Source: Streptomyces europaeiscabiei
Lineage (GTDB): Bacteria > Actinomycetota > Actinomycetes > Streptomycetales > Streptomycetaceae
Length of the DNA stretch: 33,980 nucleotides
Assembly (NCBI RefSeq): GCF_001550375.1
Contig: NZ_LRTR01000043.1
Span: forward strand, 1 to 33,980
Direction: 5' to 3'
A program made the position numbers and the translations under genes. Under the pieces are notes generated by a model that did no database searches, was not told where the DNA came from, and saw only the letters and a program-made list of their open reading frames with translations. The number at the start of each line of letters is the position of its first letter. Positions within the stretch are counted from its first letter, which is position 1. This document shows positions 13,752 through 23,415 of the stretch, in pieces.

Positions 13752-15683
13752 TTACGGTTTCTCCTCGGAAGGCTCGGCTTGGGACAGGTCGCCCTTCGCG
13801 AGTTCGCCCTTGACGGCCAGACACGCGCTGATCCGCCCGGCGATCTCGACCGGCGTCAGGCCGATGTCCGCCAGCACCTCCCCGCGCTTGGCGTGGGGGA
13901 GGAACTGCTCGGGAATCCCGAACCGTCGTACGGGTACGTCGACGTCGGCGTCCCCCAACGCCAGCGCGACCGCCGAACCGACCCCGGCCGCCCGGCTGTT
14001 GTCCTCCACGACTGCCACGAGCCGGTGTTCGTCGGCGAGCCACGGCAGCGCCGGATCGACCGGCTTGACCCAGCGCGGGTCGACGACGGTGCAGCCGATC
14101 CCTCGCGCCTCCAGCAGCTCGGCGGCCTGCAGGCACACCGACGCCATGACGCCGACGGCGACCAGCAGCACGGCCGGACGGTCCGCGGACGGGGAGCGGT
14201 GCAGGACGTCCATGCCGCCCACCCGTTCCAGGGAGGGGATCAAAGGGCCCACCGACTCCTTCGGGAACCGGATCAGTGTGGGGGCGTCGTCCACGGCGAC
14301 GGCCTCCCGCAACTGCGTCCGCAGCTGCTCGGCGTCGCGCGGCGCGGCGATCCGCAGCCCCGGTACGACCTGGAGGATCGACATGTCCCACATACCGTTG
14401 TGCGACGCGCCGTCGACACCCGTCACGCCGGCCCGGTCCAGGACGAAGGTGACCCCGCACCGGTGCAGCGCCACGTCCATCAACAACTGGTCGAAGGCGC
14501 GGTTGAGGAAGGTCGCGTAGACGGCCACCACCGGATGCAGCCCGCCCGTCGCGAGCCCCGCCGCCGACACCGCCGCGTGCTGCTCGGCGATCCCGACGTC
14601 CCACACCCGGTCGGGGAATTTCTCGGCGAACCTGCCGAGCCCAACCGGGTGCAGCATGGCCGCCGTGATCGCCACGACGTCCTCGCGTTCGTCGCCGATG
14701 CGGACGATCTCGTCACCGAAGACCGACGTCCAGGACGGTCCGCCGGCAGGAGTGAGCGGCTCGCACGTCAGCGGGTCCATCACGCCGACCGTGTGGAAGT
14801 GGTCCTCCTCGTTGGCGAGCGCGGGCTCGTACCCGCGGCCCTTCTGCGTCAGACAGTGGACGAGGACCGGCCCGTGGAAGCGCTTGGCGCGGCGCAGCGC
14901 CGACTCGACCGCCTTCGTGTCATGCCCGTCGATCGGGCCGACGTACTTCAGGCCCAGGTCCTCGAACATGCCCTGCGGCGCGAACGCGTCCTTGAAGCCC
15001 TTCTTGGCCCCGTGCAGCGCCTCGTACACCTCCTTGCCGACGACCGGGGTGCGCAGCAGGACCTCCTTTCCCCAGGCGAGGAACTGTTCGTAGCCGTCGG
15101 TGGTGCGCAGGGTCGCGAGGTGGTTGGCGAGGCCACCGATGGTCGGGGAGTACGAGCGCTCGTTGTCGTTGACGACGATGATCAGCGGCCGGTCCTTGGC
15201 GGCCGCGATGTTGTTGAGCGCCTCCCAGGCCATGCCGCCGGTCAGCGCGCCGTCGCCGATGACCGCGACCACATGGCCCTCCTCCCCCCGCACCTGGCGG
15301 GCCTTGGCGAGGCCGTCCGCCCAGCCGAGGGCGGTGGAGGCGTGGCTGTTCTCGACGATGTCGTGCTCGGACTCCTCGCGCGAGGGGTAGCCGGAGAGGC
15401 CGCCCTTGCCCCGCAGTTTGGAGAAGTCCTGACGCCCGGTCAGAAGCTTGTGCACATAACTCTGGTGACCGGTGTCCCAGACGATGCGGTCGACGGGTGA
15501 CTCGAAGACCCGGTGGAGTGCGATGGAGAGTTCCACCACCCCCAGGTTCGGCCCCAGGTGACCACCGGTCCTGGCGACCGCGTGCACCAGGAACTCCCGG
15601 ATTTCTTCGGCCAGTTCACCGAGTTCCGCCTCGGTCAGCGCCTTCAGGTCGCGCGGTTGCCGGATGCTCTCCAGAATCGTCAC
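13752..15683 (-). CDS. dxs: 1-deoxy-D-xylulose-5-phosphate synthase
   Basis: This 643-aa, full-length Dxs condenses pyruvate with glyceraldehyde 3-phosphate, the first MEP-pathway step. The TPP site is visible as [10 protein letters not shown] (H42) and [17 protein letters not shown] (GDG 143-145, NN 157-158). The active-site [15 protein letters not shown] and the transketolase middle domain ([15 protein letters not shown]) are present. GTG at 15683 follows AGAGGGG. It lies 41 bases after ispG. Streptomyces commonly carry a second dxs elsewhere, so this copy is probably the hopanoid-dedicated one; that is inferred from context. Confidence 0.96.
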   Translation of the reverse strand: MTILESIRQPRDLKALTEAELGELAEEIREFLVHAVARTGGHLGPNLGVVELSIALHRVFESPVDRIVWDTGHQSYVHKLLTGRQDFSKLRGKGGLSGYPSREESEHDIVENSHASTALGWADGLAKARQVRGEEGHVVAVIGDGALTGGMAWEALNNIAAAKDRPLIIVVNDNERSYSPTIGGLANHLATLRTTDGYEQFLAWGKEVLLRTPVVGKEVYEALHGAKKGFKDAFAPQGMFEDLGLKYVGPIDGHDTKAVESALRRAKRFHGPVLVHCLTQKGRGYEPALANEEDHFHTVGVMDPLTCEPLTPAGGPSWTSVFGDEIVRIGDEREDVVAITAAMLHPVGLGRFAEKFPDRVWDVGIAEQHAAVSAAGLATGGLHPVVAVYATFLNRAFDQLLMDVALHRCGVTFVLDRAGVTGVDGASHNGMWDMSILQVVPGLRIAAPRDAEQLRTQLREAVAVDDAPTLIRFPKESVGPLIPSLERVGGMDVLHRSPSADRPAVLLVAVGVMASVCLQAAELLEARGIGCTVVDPRWVKPVDPALPWLADEHRLVAVVEDNSRAAGVGSAVALALGDADVDVPVRRFGIPEQFLPHAKRGEVLADIGLTPVEIAGRISACLAVKGELAKGDLSQAEPSEEKP

Positions 15684-15724
15684 GTCGGGCCCCCTCTCGA
15701 TCCGTGCTCTCTCAGCCCGTGTTG

Positions 15725-16882
15725 TCAGCTCACGGTGACCGCCGGCTCCCCCGACGCGACGCCGTCCCGCTCCATCTGCTCGGCGATCTTCATCGCCTCG
15801 TCGATGAGGGTCTCCACGATCTTCGACTCGGGCACGGTCTTGATGACCTCGCCCTTCACGAAGATCTGCCCCTTGCCGTTACCGGAGGCGACCCCCAGGT
15901 CCGCCTCCCGTGCCTCTCCGGGTCCGTTGACGACACAGCCCATGACGGCCACCCGCAACGGCACCTCCATGCCCTCCAGACCGGCGCTCACCTCGTCCGC
16001 CAGCCGGTACACATCGACCTGCGCCCGGCCGCACGAGGGGCACGAGACGATCTCCAGCCGCCGCTGCCGCAGGTTCAGCGACTCCAGGATCTGGATGCCG
16101 ACCTTGATCTCCTCGACCGGCGGAGCGCTCAGCGACACCCGGATCGTGTCGCCGATCCCCTCGCTGAGCAGCGCCCCGAAGGCGACGGCGGACTTGATCG
16201 TGCCCTGGAACGCCGGACCGGCCTCGGTGACCCCCAGATGCAACGGGTAGTCGCACTGGGCCGCCAGCTGCCGGTACGCCTCGATCATCACGACCGGGTC
16301 GTTGTGCTTGACCGAGATCTTGATGTCCCGAAAGTCGTGCTCCTCGAACAGCGACGCCTCCCACAGCGCGGACTCCACCAGCGCCTCGGGCGTCGCCCTG
16401 CCGTACTTCCGCAGGAGCCGCTTGTCGAGAGAACCGGCGTTGACCCCGATCCGGATCGGGGTCCCGTGCTCGTTGGCCGCCCGCGCGATCTCCTTGACCT
16501 TGTCGTCGAACTGCTTGATGTTGCCGGGGTTCACCCGCACCGCCGCGCAACCGGCCTCGATCGCCGCGAACACGTACTTCGGCTGGAAGTGGATGTCCGC
16601 GATCACCGGGATCTGCGACTTTCGGGCGATGGTGGCGAGGGCGTCCGCGTCGTCCTGCGTGGGGCAGGCGACGCGGACGATCTGGCAGCCGGACGCGGTG
16701 AGTTCCGCGATCTGCTGCAGGGTGGCGCCGATGTCCGACGTACGGGTCGTCGTCATCGACTGCACCGACACCGGGGCCCCGCCCCCCACCGCCACCGACC
16801 CGACCTGGATGCCTCGCGACACGCGCCGCTCGGCGATCGGCCGGACCGGTACGTCGGGAACGCCCAGGGAGACGGCGGTCAT
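15725..16882 (-). CDS. ispG: 4-hydroxy-3-methylbut-2-en-1-yl diphosphate synthase
   Basis: This 385-aa IspG (GcpE) is a [4Fe-4S] enzyme converting MEcPP to HMBPP in the MEP pathway. The N-terminal TIM barrel starts with [13 protein letters not shown] and includes VIADIHFQ and RVNPGNI. The C-terminal domain supplies cluster ligands C281 and C284 (SCPSCGR) and C316 ([12 protein letters not shown]), with E323 as fourth ligand. Length is typical of actinobacterial IspG. The ATG at 16882 is 4 nt past the hpnH stop. Together with dxs it raises isoprenoid precursor supply for hopanoids. Confidence 0.96.
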   Translation of the reverse strand: MTAVSLGVPDVPVRPIAERRVSRGIQVGSVAVGGGAPVSVQSMTTTRTSDIGATLQQIAELTASGCQIVRVACPTQDDADALATIARKSQIPVIADIHFQPKYVFAAIEAGCAAVRVNPGNIKQFDDKVKEIARAANEHGTPIRIGVNAGSLDKRLLRKYGRATPEALVESALWEASLFEEHDFRDIKISVKHNDPVVMIEAYRQLAAQCDYPLHLGVTEAGPAFQGTIKSAVAFGALLSEGIGDTIRVSLSAPPVEEIKVGIQILESLNLRQRRLEIVSCPSCGRAQVDVYRLADEVSAGLEGMEVPLRVAVMGCVVNGPGEAREADLGVASGNGKGQIFVKGEVIKTVPESKIVETLIDEAMKIAEQMERDGVASGEPAVTVS

Positions 16883-16886
16883 GGCG

Positions 16887-17909
16887 TCACCCGTTGTTTC
16901 CGGAGACCGTCTCGCGCAGGGCGCGCAACGACTCCTTCAGCGACCCCATGGTGGCGAGGACGGCGGTCGGCTCGTAGCCGCAGTGCGCCATGCAGTTGGC
17001 GCAGCGCGGGTCCTTGCCCCGGCCGTACGCGTCCCAGTCGGTGTCCTCGATCAGCTCCCGGTACGTCGTGACGTACCCGTCGCTCATCAGGTAGCAGGGC
17101 TTCTGCCAGCCGAAGAGCGAGTAGTTGGGGATCGCCCACGCCGTGCACGGGAAGTCGACCTTGCCCTCCAGGAAGTCGAGGAACAGGGGCGAGTGGTTGA
17201 GCCGCCAGCGCCGCCGGTTGCCGCCCGCGAAGGCCTTCTTGAACAGTTCACGGGTCTGTTCGACGCCGAGGAAGTGCTCCTGGTCGGGAGCCTTCTCGTA
17301 GGCGTAGGCGGGCGAGATCATCATCTCGTCGACCTTCAGGTCGTCGTTGAGGAAGTTGAGGACCTCGATGATGGTCTGCGGGGTGTCGGTGTTGAAGAAG
17401 GTCGAGTTGGTGGTCACCCGGAAGCCGCGCCTCTTGGCCTCCTTGATGGCGGCCACGGCCTCGTCGAACACCCCTTCCTTCGCCACCGACTCGTCGTGCC
17501 GCTCCCGCAGCCCGTCGATGTGCACGGCGAAGGCGAAGTACGGCGAGGGCTTGAACTTCTCCATCTTCTTGCGCAGCAGCATCGCGTTGGTGCACAGGAA
17601 GACGTACTTCCTCTTCGCCACCAGCTGCCGCACGATCTCGTCGATCTGAGGGTGCATCAGGGGCTCGCCGCCGGCGATCGACACCATCGGCGCCCCGGAC
17701 TCCAGGACGGCGCCCACGGCCTGCGCCACCGGCATGCGCTGCTTGAGCACTCCCGCCGGATGCTGGATCTTGCCGCAGCCCTCGCACTTCAGATTGCAGG
17801 CGTAGAGCGGTTCCAGCTCGACGATCAGCGGGAACTTGTCCCGCTTGCGGAGCTTCTGTTCGGCGAGATACGTCGCCACCTTGATGGACTGGCGGAGCGG
17901 CATGGCCAT
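16887..17909 (-). CDS. hpnH: Adenosyl-hopene transferase HpnH (radical SAM)
   Basis: This 340-aa radical SAM protein has the cluster motif in [12 protein letters not shown] (C38, C42, C45), the SAM-binding [11 protein letters not shown], and a C-terminal Cys-rich part ([14 protein letters not shown]). HpnH adds a 5'-deoxyadenosyl radical to diploptene to give adenosylhopane, the first C35 side-chain step. The start at 17909 (MAMPLRQS) is preceded by AGGAGGTG at ideal spacing. An upstream GTG at 17948 is rejected because it lies inside hpnG. The ribosome binding site overlaps the last two Arg codons and stop of hpnG, with a 5-nt gap, so the two genes are coupled. Confidence 0.95.
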   Translation of the reverse strand: MAMPLRQSIKVATYLAEQKLRKRDKFPLIVELEPLYACNLKCEGCGKIQHPAGVLKQRMPVAQAVGAVLESGAPMVSIAGGEPLMHPQIDEIVRQLVAKRKYVFLCTNAMLLRKKMEKFKPSPYFAFAVHIDGLRERHDESVAKEGVFDEAVAAIKEAKRRGFRVTTNSTFFNTDTPQTIIEVLNFLNDDLKVDEMMISPAYAYEKAPDQEHFLGVEQTRELFKKAFAGGNRRRWRLNHSPLFLDFLEGKVDFPCTAWAIPNYSLFGWQKPCYLMSDGYVTTYRELIEDTDWDAYGRGKDPRCANCMAHCGYEPTAVLATMGSLKESLRALRETVSGNNG

Positions 17910-17914
17910 CTGGC

Positions 17915-18559
17915 TCACCTCCTGGGGAGCAGCAAGGAACGGTGCCATTCGTAATAAGCGGGAAGGACGGCACGAAGGACGCGGAAGGCTGATATTCCAC
18001 CGCGTACCGTGCCGATCCGGACCAGCTCATGCTCTGGAGCGTCCACGACCACCCGGACGGCCGCAACCGGGCGTGCGCCGGATCTCACGGCGCAGTGGAG
18101 CGTGACGGCGGACTCCATGTCGACCGCGAGTGCGCCGGTCGCGTACAGGTCGGACCGTTCCTGGCCGCGTACGACGTGGTCGGATCCGGTGAGCGGGCCG
18201 GTGTGGACCTTGCGCCCCGGCACGGCCCGCACCAGCTCCTTGACCAGAAGTTCGGTGCCCACACAGGGCGTGACGGCGCCGTCGGGGCCCCGCGTCTCCT
18301 CGGCGACGACCAGATCACCGGGGTGCATGCCCGGGGCGAGTCCGGCGCAGAACCCGGTGGCCAGTACGGCCGCGTCGCGCAGCCCCGGGTCGGTGAGCAG
18401 CCGGGTGACGGACCGCTCGGCGGCCCTCGGCCCCATGCCGGTGCGCAGTACGGTGACCGGGCCCCCTGCGCCGCCCCGGTCGCCGCTGCGCAGGGCGAGC
18501 TGCTCGATGCCGAGCGCGCAGGCGATCAGCAGCGGGGCCGGGGCGGCGGGCGGGTTCAT
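17915..18559 (-). CDS. hpnG: Adenosylhopane nucleosidase HpnG (phosphorylase superfamily)
   Basis: This 214-aa member of the purine nucleoside phosphorylase/MTAN superfamily has TGFCAGLAPGMHPGDLVVAE (69-88), GPLTGSDHVV (121-130), the ribose-binding VDMESA (146-151) and VVVDAPE (D173). In hopanoid operons such a protein removes adenine from adenosylhopane, giving ribosylhopane. The ATG at 18559 overlaps the shc stop (TGATG). A Shine-Dalgarno is weak (AGGGGAGCTG), which fits translational coupling to shc. Confidence 0.88.
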   Translation of the reverse strand: MNPPAAPAPLLIACALGIEQLALRSGDRGGAGGPVTVLRTGMGPRAAERSVTRLLTDPGLRDAAVLATGFCAGLAPGMHPGDLVVAEETRGPDGAVTPCVGTELLVKELVRAVPGRKVHTGPLTGSDHVVRGQERSDLYATGALAVDMESAVTLHCAVRSGARPVAAVRVVVDAPEHELVRIGTVRGGISAFRVLRAVLPAYYEWHRSLLLPRR

Positions 18560-20571
18560 CAGCTCCCCTTGGCTTTCGAGACGGCCGGGGCTTTCAGGAC
18601 GGTCGGCTCGCCGTTGACGTACCGGCCGAGTGCGGTGAGCGGGAAGACCTGGCGGTAGAGGTGGTAGTTGATCGAGAAGTCCCAGGGGAAACCGGTCCCG
18701 GTGAAGTACGGCTCGTCCCAGGACCCGTCCTCCCGCTGCGTGCGGGCCAGCCAATCGACGCCGCGCTCGGTGGCCTTGGCGTCCCGCTCCCCCGCCGCCA
18801 GCAGCGCGAGCAGCGCCCACGCCGTCTGGGAAGCGGTGGAGGCGCCCCTGCCGCCCCACTCGGCGGCGTCGCGGTAGGAGCGCAGGTCCTCGCCCCAGCC
18901 GCCGTCGGCGTTCTGCACGGTCTCCAGCCAGGCCACGGCCCGGCGGATCGCGGGGTGCGCGGCGGGCAGCCCGGCGGTCACGAGGGCGGGGACCACCGAC
19001 CCGGTGCCGTAGACGTAGTTGACGCCCCAGCGGCCGAACCACGCGCCGTTCGACTCCTGTTCGGCCAGCAGCCATTCGATGCCGCGCCGGGTGCGCGGAT
19101 CGTGGGACAGTCCCTCGACCGCGAGCATCTCCACCACATGCGCGGTGACGTCGGCGGACGGCGGGTCGATGACCTCGCCGAAGTCGCAGAACGGCAGGCG
19201 GTTGGGGAACGGGCTGGTGTTGTCGGCGTCGAAGGCGCCCCACGCCCCGTTCCGGGACTGCATGCCGACGGTCCAGCGCACCCCTCGCCGGACGGCCTTC
19301 TCCACCCGCTCCGGGTCGGGGTGCTTGACGCGGCGCAGTGCGAGGACGACCTCGGCGGTGTCGTCGATGTCGGGGTAGTTGTCGTTGTGGAACTCGAAGG
19401 CCCAGCCTCCCGGCGGCAGTTGGGGCCGCTTCACCGACCAGTCGCCGGGGCGGACGATCTCCTCGCCGAGCATCCAGTCGGCGGCCTTCACGAGTTGGGG
19501 ATGGTCGGCCGGCAGGCCCGCGTCGGCGAGCGCGATGGCGGCCAGGCAGGTGTCCCACACCGGGGACTGGCACGCCTCGATCATCCGGGCCCCGTCCTGG
19601 CGCCACACGGCGAACCGGTCGAGGGACTCCAGTCCGGCCCGCATCACGGGGTGTTGGAGGTCGTAGCCGAGCAGGTGCAGCGCGATGATCGAGTAGACGG
19701 CCGGCGGCTGGATGCCGCCCCAGCAGCCGTCGTTCTCCTGCCGCTCGACGATCCAGCGGGCCGCGCTGTTCATCGCCGCCCTGCGCAGCCGCTTCAGCGC
19801 CACCTTGTGGTAGCCGTGCAGGACCTTGTCGAGGCGCTGGAAGGCGCCTTCCCAACTTCCCAACGGGTCCAGGGGCCTGGGCGGGTTCGGCCGCCCGGGG
19901 TCGGTGTGCAACTCGTCGAGCGGGAACGGCGCGGGCCGCACCGGGCGCTTCGCCGAGACGACGGTCAGCGGCACGATCGTCTGGCGGGCCCAGCATCCGA
20001 AGTCGTAGATGTTCAGCGGCATCCACTTGGGGAAGTAGACGATCTCCGGGGGCATCTCCGGCAGGTCGTCCCACTTCCACCAGCCGAACAGCGCCAGCCA
20101 GATTCGGGTGAAGACCCGGGCGGCGGCGATCCCGCCCCGCTCGCGGATCCACGCGGAGGCCCGCGCCATGTGCGGCTCGGTCGGGTCGTCCCCGGCCAGC
20201 CGCAGCGCGACGTACGCCTCGACGGTGGCGGAGAGTTCGGGCGGGCCGCCGTAGAAGGTGGCCCAGGTGCCGTCCGGGCGCTGCTCGCCTCTGATGAAGA
20301 GGGCGGCGGCCCGAGTGGTCTTCTCGTCGCGGATGCCCAGGAACTGACGGAGCAGCAGGTCCTCGGCGTCCATGGTGACGTTGGTCTCCAGGTCGCCCTT
20401 CCACCAGCCCTCGGCGTCCTGCCGGGAGAGCAGGAAGTCGGTGGCGCGCCGTACGGCGTGCGCTGCCGCATCCTGGACCCCTGCCGCCACAGGGGTGTCG
20501 TGGTCGGTGTCGCTGGCCGAGGGGGCGCGGGGCGGCAGTGCCCCGGTGCTTCCGTCGGTCGTCGCTGTCAT
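18559..20571 (-). CDS. shc: Squalene-hopene cyclase
   Basis: This 670-aa class II triterpene cyclase makes hopene and hopanol from squalene at the cytoplasmic membrane. The protonating motif is DIDDTAE (D401, D403, D404). Several QW repeats are visible (for example QDAEGWWKG near 51, QENDGCWGG near 278, QNADGGWGED and QREDGSWDEPYFTGTGFP near the C-terminus). FHNDNYP precedes the catalytic motif. Length agrees with bacterial Shc. The ATG at 20571 follows GAAGGGGA. A 137-nt gap with a hairpin separates it from the upstream synthase gene, the largest gap inside the operon apart from the small-ORF position. Confidence 0.97.
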   Translation of the reverse strand: MTATTDGSTGALPPRAPSASDTDHDTPVAAGVQDAAAHAVRRATDFLLSRQDAEGWWKGDLETNVTMDAEDLLLRQFLGIRDEKTTRAAALFIRGEQRPDGTWATFYGGPPELSATVEAYVALRLAGDDPTEPHMARASAWIRERGGIAAARVFTRIWLALFGWWKWDDLPEMPPEIVYFPKWMPLNIYDFGCWARQTIVPLTVVSAKRPVRPAPFPLDELHTDPGRPNPPRPLDPLGSWEGAFQRLDKVLHGYHKVALKRLRRAAMNSAARWIVERQENDGCWGGIQPPAVYSIIALHLLGYDLQHPVMRAGLESLDRFAVWRQDGARMIEACQSPVWDTCLAAIALADAGLPADHPQLVKAADWMLGEEIVRPGDWSVKRPQLPPGGWAFEFHNDNYPDIDDTAEVVLALRRVKHPDPERVEKAVRRGVRWTVGMQSRNGAWGAFDADNTSPFPNRLPFCDFGEVIDPPSADVTAHVVEMLAVEGLSHDPRTRRGIEWLLAEQESNGAWFGRWGVNYVYGTGSVVPALVTAGLPAAHPAIRRAVAWLETVQNADGGWGEDLRSYRDAAEWGGRGASTASQTAWALLALLAAGERDAKATERGVDWLARTQREDGSWDEPYFTGTGFPWDFSINYHLYRQVFPLTALGRYVNGEPTVLKAPAVSKAKGS

Positions 20572-20620
20572 GGCTTCCCCTTCGTGCAGTGGACGGATCT
20601 CTCTGCGGTGGGTCAGCCGT

Positions 20621-20654
20621 CGGCCGGTGCGTGTCCGGTGACGGGCACCGGCCG
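20621..20654 (-). other. Hairpin in the gap between the polyprenyl synthase gene and shc
   Basis: CGGCCGGTGC (20621-20630) pairs perfectly with GCACCGGCCG (20645-20654), loop 14 nt. It lies in the 137-base gap upstream of shc. It could be an RNA-processing or partial-termination site that sets shc level relative to the squalene genes, or help stabilise the downstream mRNA. No promoter is obvious here. Confidence 0.45.
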
Positions 20655-20708
20655 GCGACTACGCGAGGGCTATTCGGCCGATGGCGGTCGGCTCCTGGGG
20701 GATGGCGA

Positions 20709-21854
20709 TCATCTCTTCCGTACGACGACGAAGTCGGCGAGCGCCGCGAACTGGTCCCGCACCCGCTCGGGCATCCGGACCGAGTCCAGCGCCTCGATGG
20801 CGATCGTGTGCTGGCGGCGCGCCTCGTCGGCGGTCCACTCACGGCCGCCCGCCTCCTCGATGAGGGCGGCGCGCACGGCGAACTCCTCCTCGGAGAAGTT
20901 CTCGAAGTCGCTGCTCTTGGCGTCGGCGGCGAGGAGCTCACCGAGCTGCTCGGAGGCCGGACCGCCCGCCGCGAGCGCGGCCACGACCGGTAGGGACTTC
21001 TTGCGCTGGCGCAGATCGCTCCAGGTCTGCTTGCCGGTGGAGACCGGGTCGCCCCAGATGCCCAGCAGGTCGTCGACGGCCTGGAAGGCGAGGCCCAGGT
21101 GGTAGCCGTACTTCTCCAGCGTGTCGGCGGTGCGGTCGTCCGCGCCGCCGAGGACCGCGCCGATGGAGCAGGCGCAGGCGAGCAGGGCGCCGGTCTTGTT
21201 GCCCTCCATCTCCAGGCACTCCTCGACGGTGACCCGCTCGCGGTGCTCGTAGGAGATGTCCTGGGCCTGTCCGTCGATGAGCGCGCGGGTCGCCGTGGTG
21301 ACGCGGCGGGTGGCGCGGGCCGCCTCGGCGGTGCCCAGTTCGAGGAGGATCTCGTTGGCGAGGACCATCAGGGCGTCGCCGACGAGGATGGCCTGGGCGG
21401 GGCCGTGGACCTTCCAGACGGTGTCGCGGTGGCGGCGCTGTTCGTCGCCGTCCATCAGGTCGTCGTGCAGCAGCGAGAAGTTGTGCACCAGTTCCACCGC
21501 GACCGCGCCGGGAATGCCGACCTCGGGTGCGGCGCCGGTGACCTCGGCGGACATGACGGCGAGCGCGGGACGTACGGCCTTGCCGCCGTCGCCGTCCGCC
21601 GGGTTGCCGTGGGCGTCGATCCAGCCGAAGTGGTAGGCGGCGACGGTGTCCATGGGGGGCGCCAGCCGGTCGACGGCCGCCCGCAGCACGGGTGTGGCCA
21701 GGGTCCGCCCGCGCTCCAGGAGCGCGGTCACGTCCACCGCGGTCCTCGCGGCGGCCGTCACGGCCGGGGGCACAGTGGGCACAGTCTCTCCAGATGTCGA
21801 TGTGTTCGCGGTACCGGAAGTGCGGGAACCGTTCCTGTGCGCTGGGAGCGTCAC
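20709..21854 (-). CDS. Polyprenyl diphosphate synthase (farnesyl-diphosphate-synthase type)
   Basis: This 381-aa trans-isoprenyl diphosphate synthase has a first Asp-rich motif LLHDDLMD (DDLMD 131-135), GKAVRPALAV (91-100) for substrate phosphates, and a second motif AFQAVDDLLGIWGD (261-269). From its place in the operon it most likely makes farnesyl diphosphate for squalene synthesis. The residues just before the first motif (HNFSLL) would set the chain length, which I did not determine. The GTG at 21854 overlaps the hpnE stop (GTGA) and has GAGGAGG upstream; an in-frame extension to 22259 is a read-back into hpnE and is rejected. The N-terminal 40 residues look disordered. Confidence 0.93.
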   Translation of the reverse strand: MTLPAHRNGSRTSGTANTSTSGETVPTVPPAVTAAARTAVDVTALLERGRTLATPVLRAAVDRLAPPMDTVAAYHFGWIDAHGNPADGDGGKAVRPALAVMSAEVTGAAPEVGIPGAVAVELVHNFSLLHDDLMDGDEQRRHRDTVWKVHGPAQAILVGDALMVLANEILLELGTAEAARATRRVTTATRALIDGQAQDISYEHRERVTVEECLEMEGNKTGALLACACSIGAVLGGADDRTADTLEKYGYHLGLAFQAVDDLLGIWGDPVSTGKQTWSDLRQRKKSLPVVAALAAGGPASEQLGELLAADAKSSDFENFSEEEFAVRAALIEEAGGREWTADEARRQHTIAIEALDSVRMPERVRDQFAALADFVVVRKR

Positions 21855-23278
21855 GCGGCCTCCTCGAAGTCGAAGAGGTGGTCCCGGGGCCGGCCCAGAG
21901 CGGCGAGGGCGGCGTCCGCCGCGCCGATGCCGCTGCGGACCGCACTCTCCATGGTCGCGGGCCACCCGGTGGCGGTCCACGCTCCGGCCAGGTACAGGCC
22001 GGGTGCCTTGGTGCGGGCGCCGGGCCTGAGCCGTCCGACGCCGGGGGTGGGAGCGAACGTCGCGGTGCGCTCCCGGGTCACGAAGAAGTCCTTCACCCGG
22101 GCGCCGCGCGTGGAGGGCAACAGCCGTTCCAGCTCGGGCAGGTACCGCTCCCGCAAGGCGGACACGGGCGTGTCGATCTCGTCCTGTGCGGCCGACTGCG
22201 ACAGCGCCAGATACTGGCCCTCGCGCAGCCCGGACGCCTCGGTCCGGTCGAAGACCCACTGCACGGGCGAGCCGAGCGCCGCGAAGAACGGCCTGCTCAG
22301 CACCTTCCGGTCGTACACCACATGGACGTTGAGGATCGGCGCGGTACCGATCTCCAGCAGCCGTCCGGGCTCGTCGAGCGCTCCCTGGGGCAACAGGTCG
22401 TACGTCTCGCGCTGCGGTACGGCGAGGACGACCGTGTCGGCGTCGAGGCTCTCGCCGGGGACCTCGACGCGCCAGGTCCCGTTCCCCAGGGGGGAGATGG
22501 AGGTGGCGCGGGTACGGAGTTCGGTACGGACACCCGCCGAGTCGAGCGCCTTGCGGGCCAGCCGGTCGTGCAGTTCACCCAGCGGGACATGGGCCCAGCC
22601 GATGTCGGCGGCGCCCGGGTCGGACAGCAGACCCGTCTTGAACACCACCGCGGCGAGCCCGAGGGAGGCGTCCCGGGCCACCGCGTTGAGGGTGGCGACC
22701 CCCACGAGGTCCCACAGCGCCTCGACGGCCCGCGCCGACTGACCGTGCGCGCTCAGCCAGCTGCCGAAGTCCCGTTCGTCCAGTGCGGGATCGGCGAGGT
22801 CGAGTGCCTTGAGCGCCAGTGCAGCCCGCCCCACCCCGGCGCGCTCGGCGAGCGAGAGATGGGTGTACGTGGCGAGGCTGCGCCCCAGATGCAGGGGGAC
22901 GGGCAGCGCGTCGCGCCGCAGTCTGCCGAGCCGTCGCCCGGCTCTGCCCCCGGCGTCGAGAACCGGCACGTCGAGACGATCCTGCAGTGGCGCGAGCGCG
23001 GCCCCTTCGACACGGTCGAGGAACCAGCGGTAGGCGGTGCAGCACCGCAGATACACGTGCTGCCCGTTGTCGACGGTCAGCTCGCCCCTCTGGAAGGAGA
23101 AGGCGAGTCCGCCCAGCCGGGGCCGCCCTTCCAGGAGCGTGACGCGCATGCCGGCGTCGGCGAGCGAGAGCGCGGCGGTGACGCCCGCCAGCCCCCCGCC
23201 GACCACCACGGCCGTGCTGCGGGGGCGGCCCGTACGGTCCGCGTCCGGCAGCCCCTCGGACTGTGCGCCGTCGGTCAT
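21851..23278 (-). CDS. hpnE: Hydroxysqualene dehydroxylase HpnE (FAD-dependent)
   Basis: This 475-aa flavoprotein of the phytoene-desaturase/amine-oxidase superfamily has the dinucleotide-binding N-terminus VVVGGGLAGVTAALSLADAG (24-43), LEGRPRLGGLAFSF, and the C-terminal FAD motif LYLAGAWTATGWPATMESAV. HpnE reduces hydroxysqualene to squalene, the last step of the HpnCDE route. The ATG at 23278 follows GGGAGGG and overlaps the stop of the 46-aa ORF by ATGA. The reading frame stays open upstream to 23500, but that part coincides with the 46-aa ORF and hpnD. Confidence 0.94.
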   Translation of the reverse strand: MTDGAQSEGLPDADRTGRPRSTAVVVGGGLAGVTAALSLADAGMRVTLLEGRPRLGGLAFSFQRGELTVDNGQHVYLRCCTAYRWFLDRVEGAALAPLQDRLDVPVLDAGGRAGRRLGRLRRDALPVPLHLGRSLATYTHLSLAERAGVGRAALALKALDLADPALDERDFGSWLSAHGQSARAVEALWDLVGVATLNAVARDASLGLAAVVFKTGLLSDPGAADIGWAHVPLGELHDRLARKALDSAGVRTELRTRATSISPLGNGTWRVEVPGESLDADTVVLAVPQRETYDLLPQGALDEPGRLLEIGTAPILNVHVVYDRKVLSRPFFAALGSPVQWVFDRTEASGLREGQYLALSQSAAQDEIDTPVSALRERYLPELERLLPSTRGARVKDFFVTRERTATFAPTPGVGRLRPGARTKAPGLYLAGAWTATGWPATMESAVRSGIGAADAALAALGRPRDHLFDFEEAA

Positions 23279-23415
23279 CGTGCACCCTCCCCTGCCGGTC
23301 CGCCGGGGTGCTGGAGCGGTCCGCGGCAGGCCGTCGCAGTCAGGGACGCCCCCGCGTTGCGGAGGGTTGCGTACCACTTTTCCCCGATGGGTTCGTCTTG
23401 GAGCGAATTGTCCAT
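23275..23415 (-). CDS. 46-aa small protein nested between hpnD and hpnE
   Basis: This ORF starts at ATG 23415, overlapping the hpnD stop (TGATG), and ends with TGA at 23275-23277, overlapping the hpnE start (ATGA). AGGAGG lies 8 nt before the ATG, among the best ribosome binding sites in the operon. The product begins MDNSLQDEPIGEKWYATLRN and continues ASLTATACRGPL with a Gly/Pro-rich tail; there is no membrane helix or known catalytic motif. From memory it resembles the short Streptomyces family DUF6380, and a small ORF occurs at the equivalent spot in S. coelicolor. The exact overlaps on both sides argue that it is translated, as a protein or as a coupling device. Confidence 0.72.
   Translation of the reverse strand: MDNSLQDEPIGEKWYATLRNAGASLTATACRGPLQHPGGPAGEGAR

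Noticed and set aside
12408..15500. 1030-codon open frame on the + strand across hpnO and dxs
   Set aside because: It is the antisense shadow of two well-recognised genes. Its translation is Arg/Val/Gly/His-rich with no family motifs.
17910..17948. Upstream GTG start for hpnH
   Set aside because: It would place 13 extra codons inside hpnG, while the ATG at 17909 has an ideal AGGAGG.
17915..20941. Single 1008-codon frame on the - strand covering shc and hpnG
   Set aside because: Only its last 214 codons are hpnG. The upstream part is an out-of-frame reading of shc and the synthase gene.
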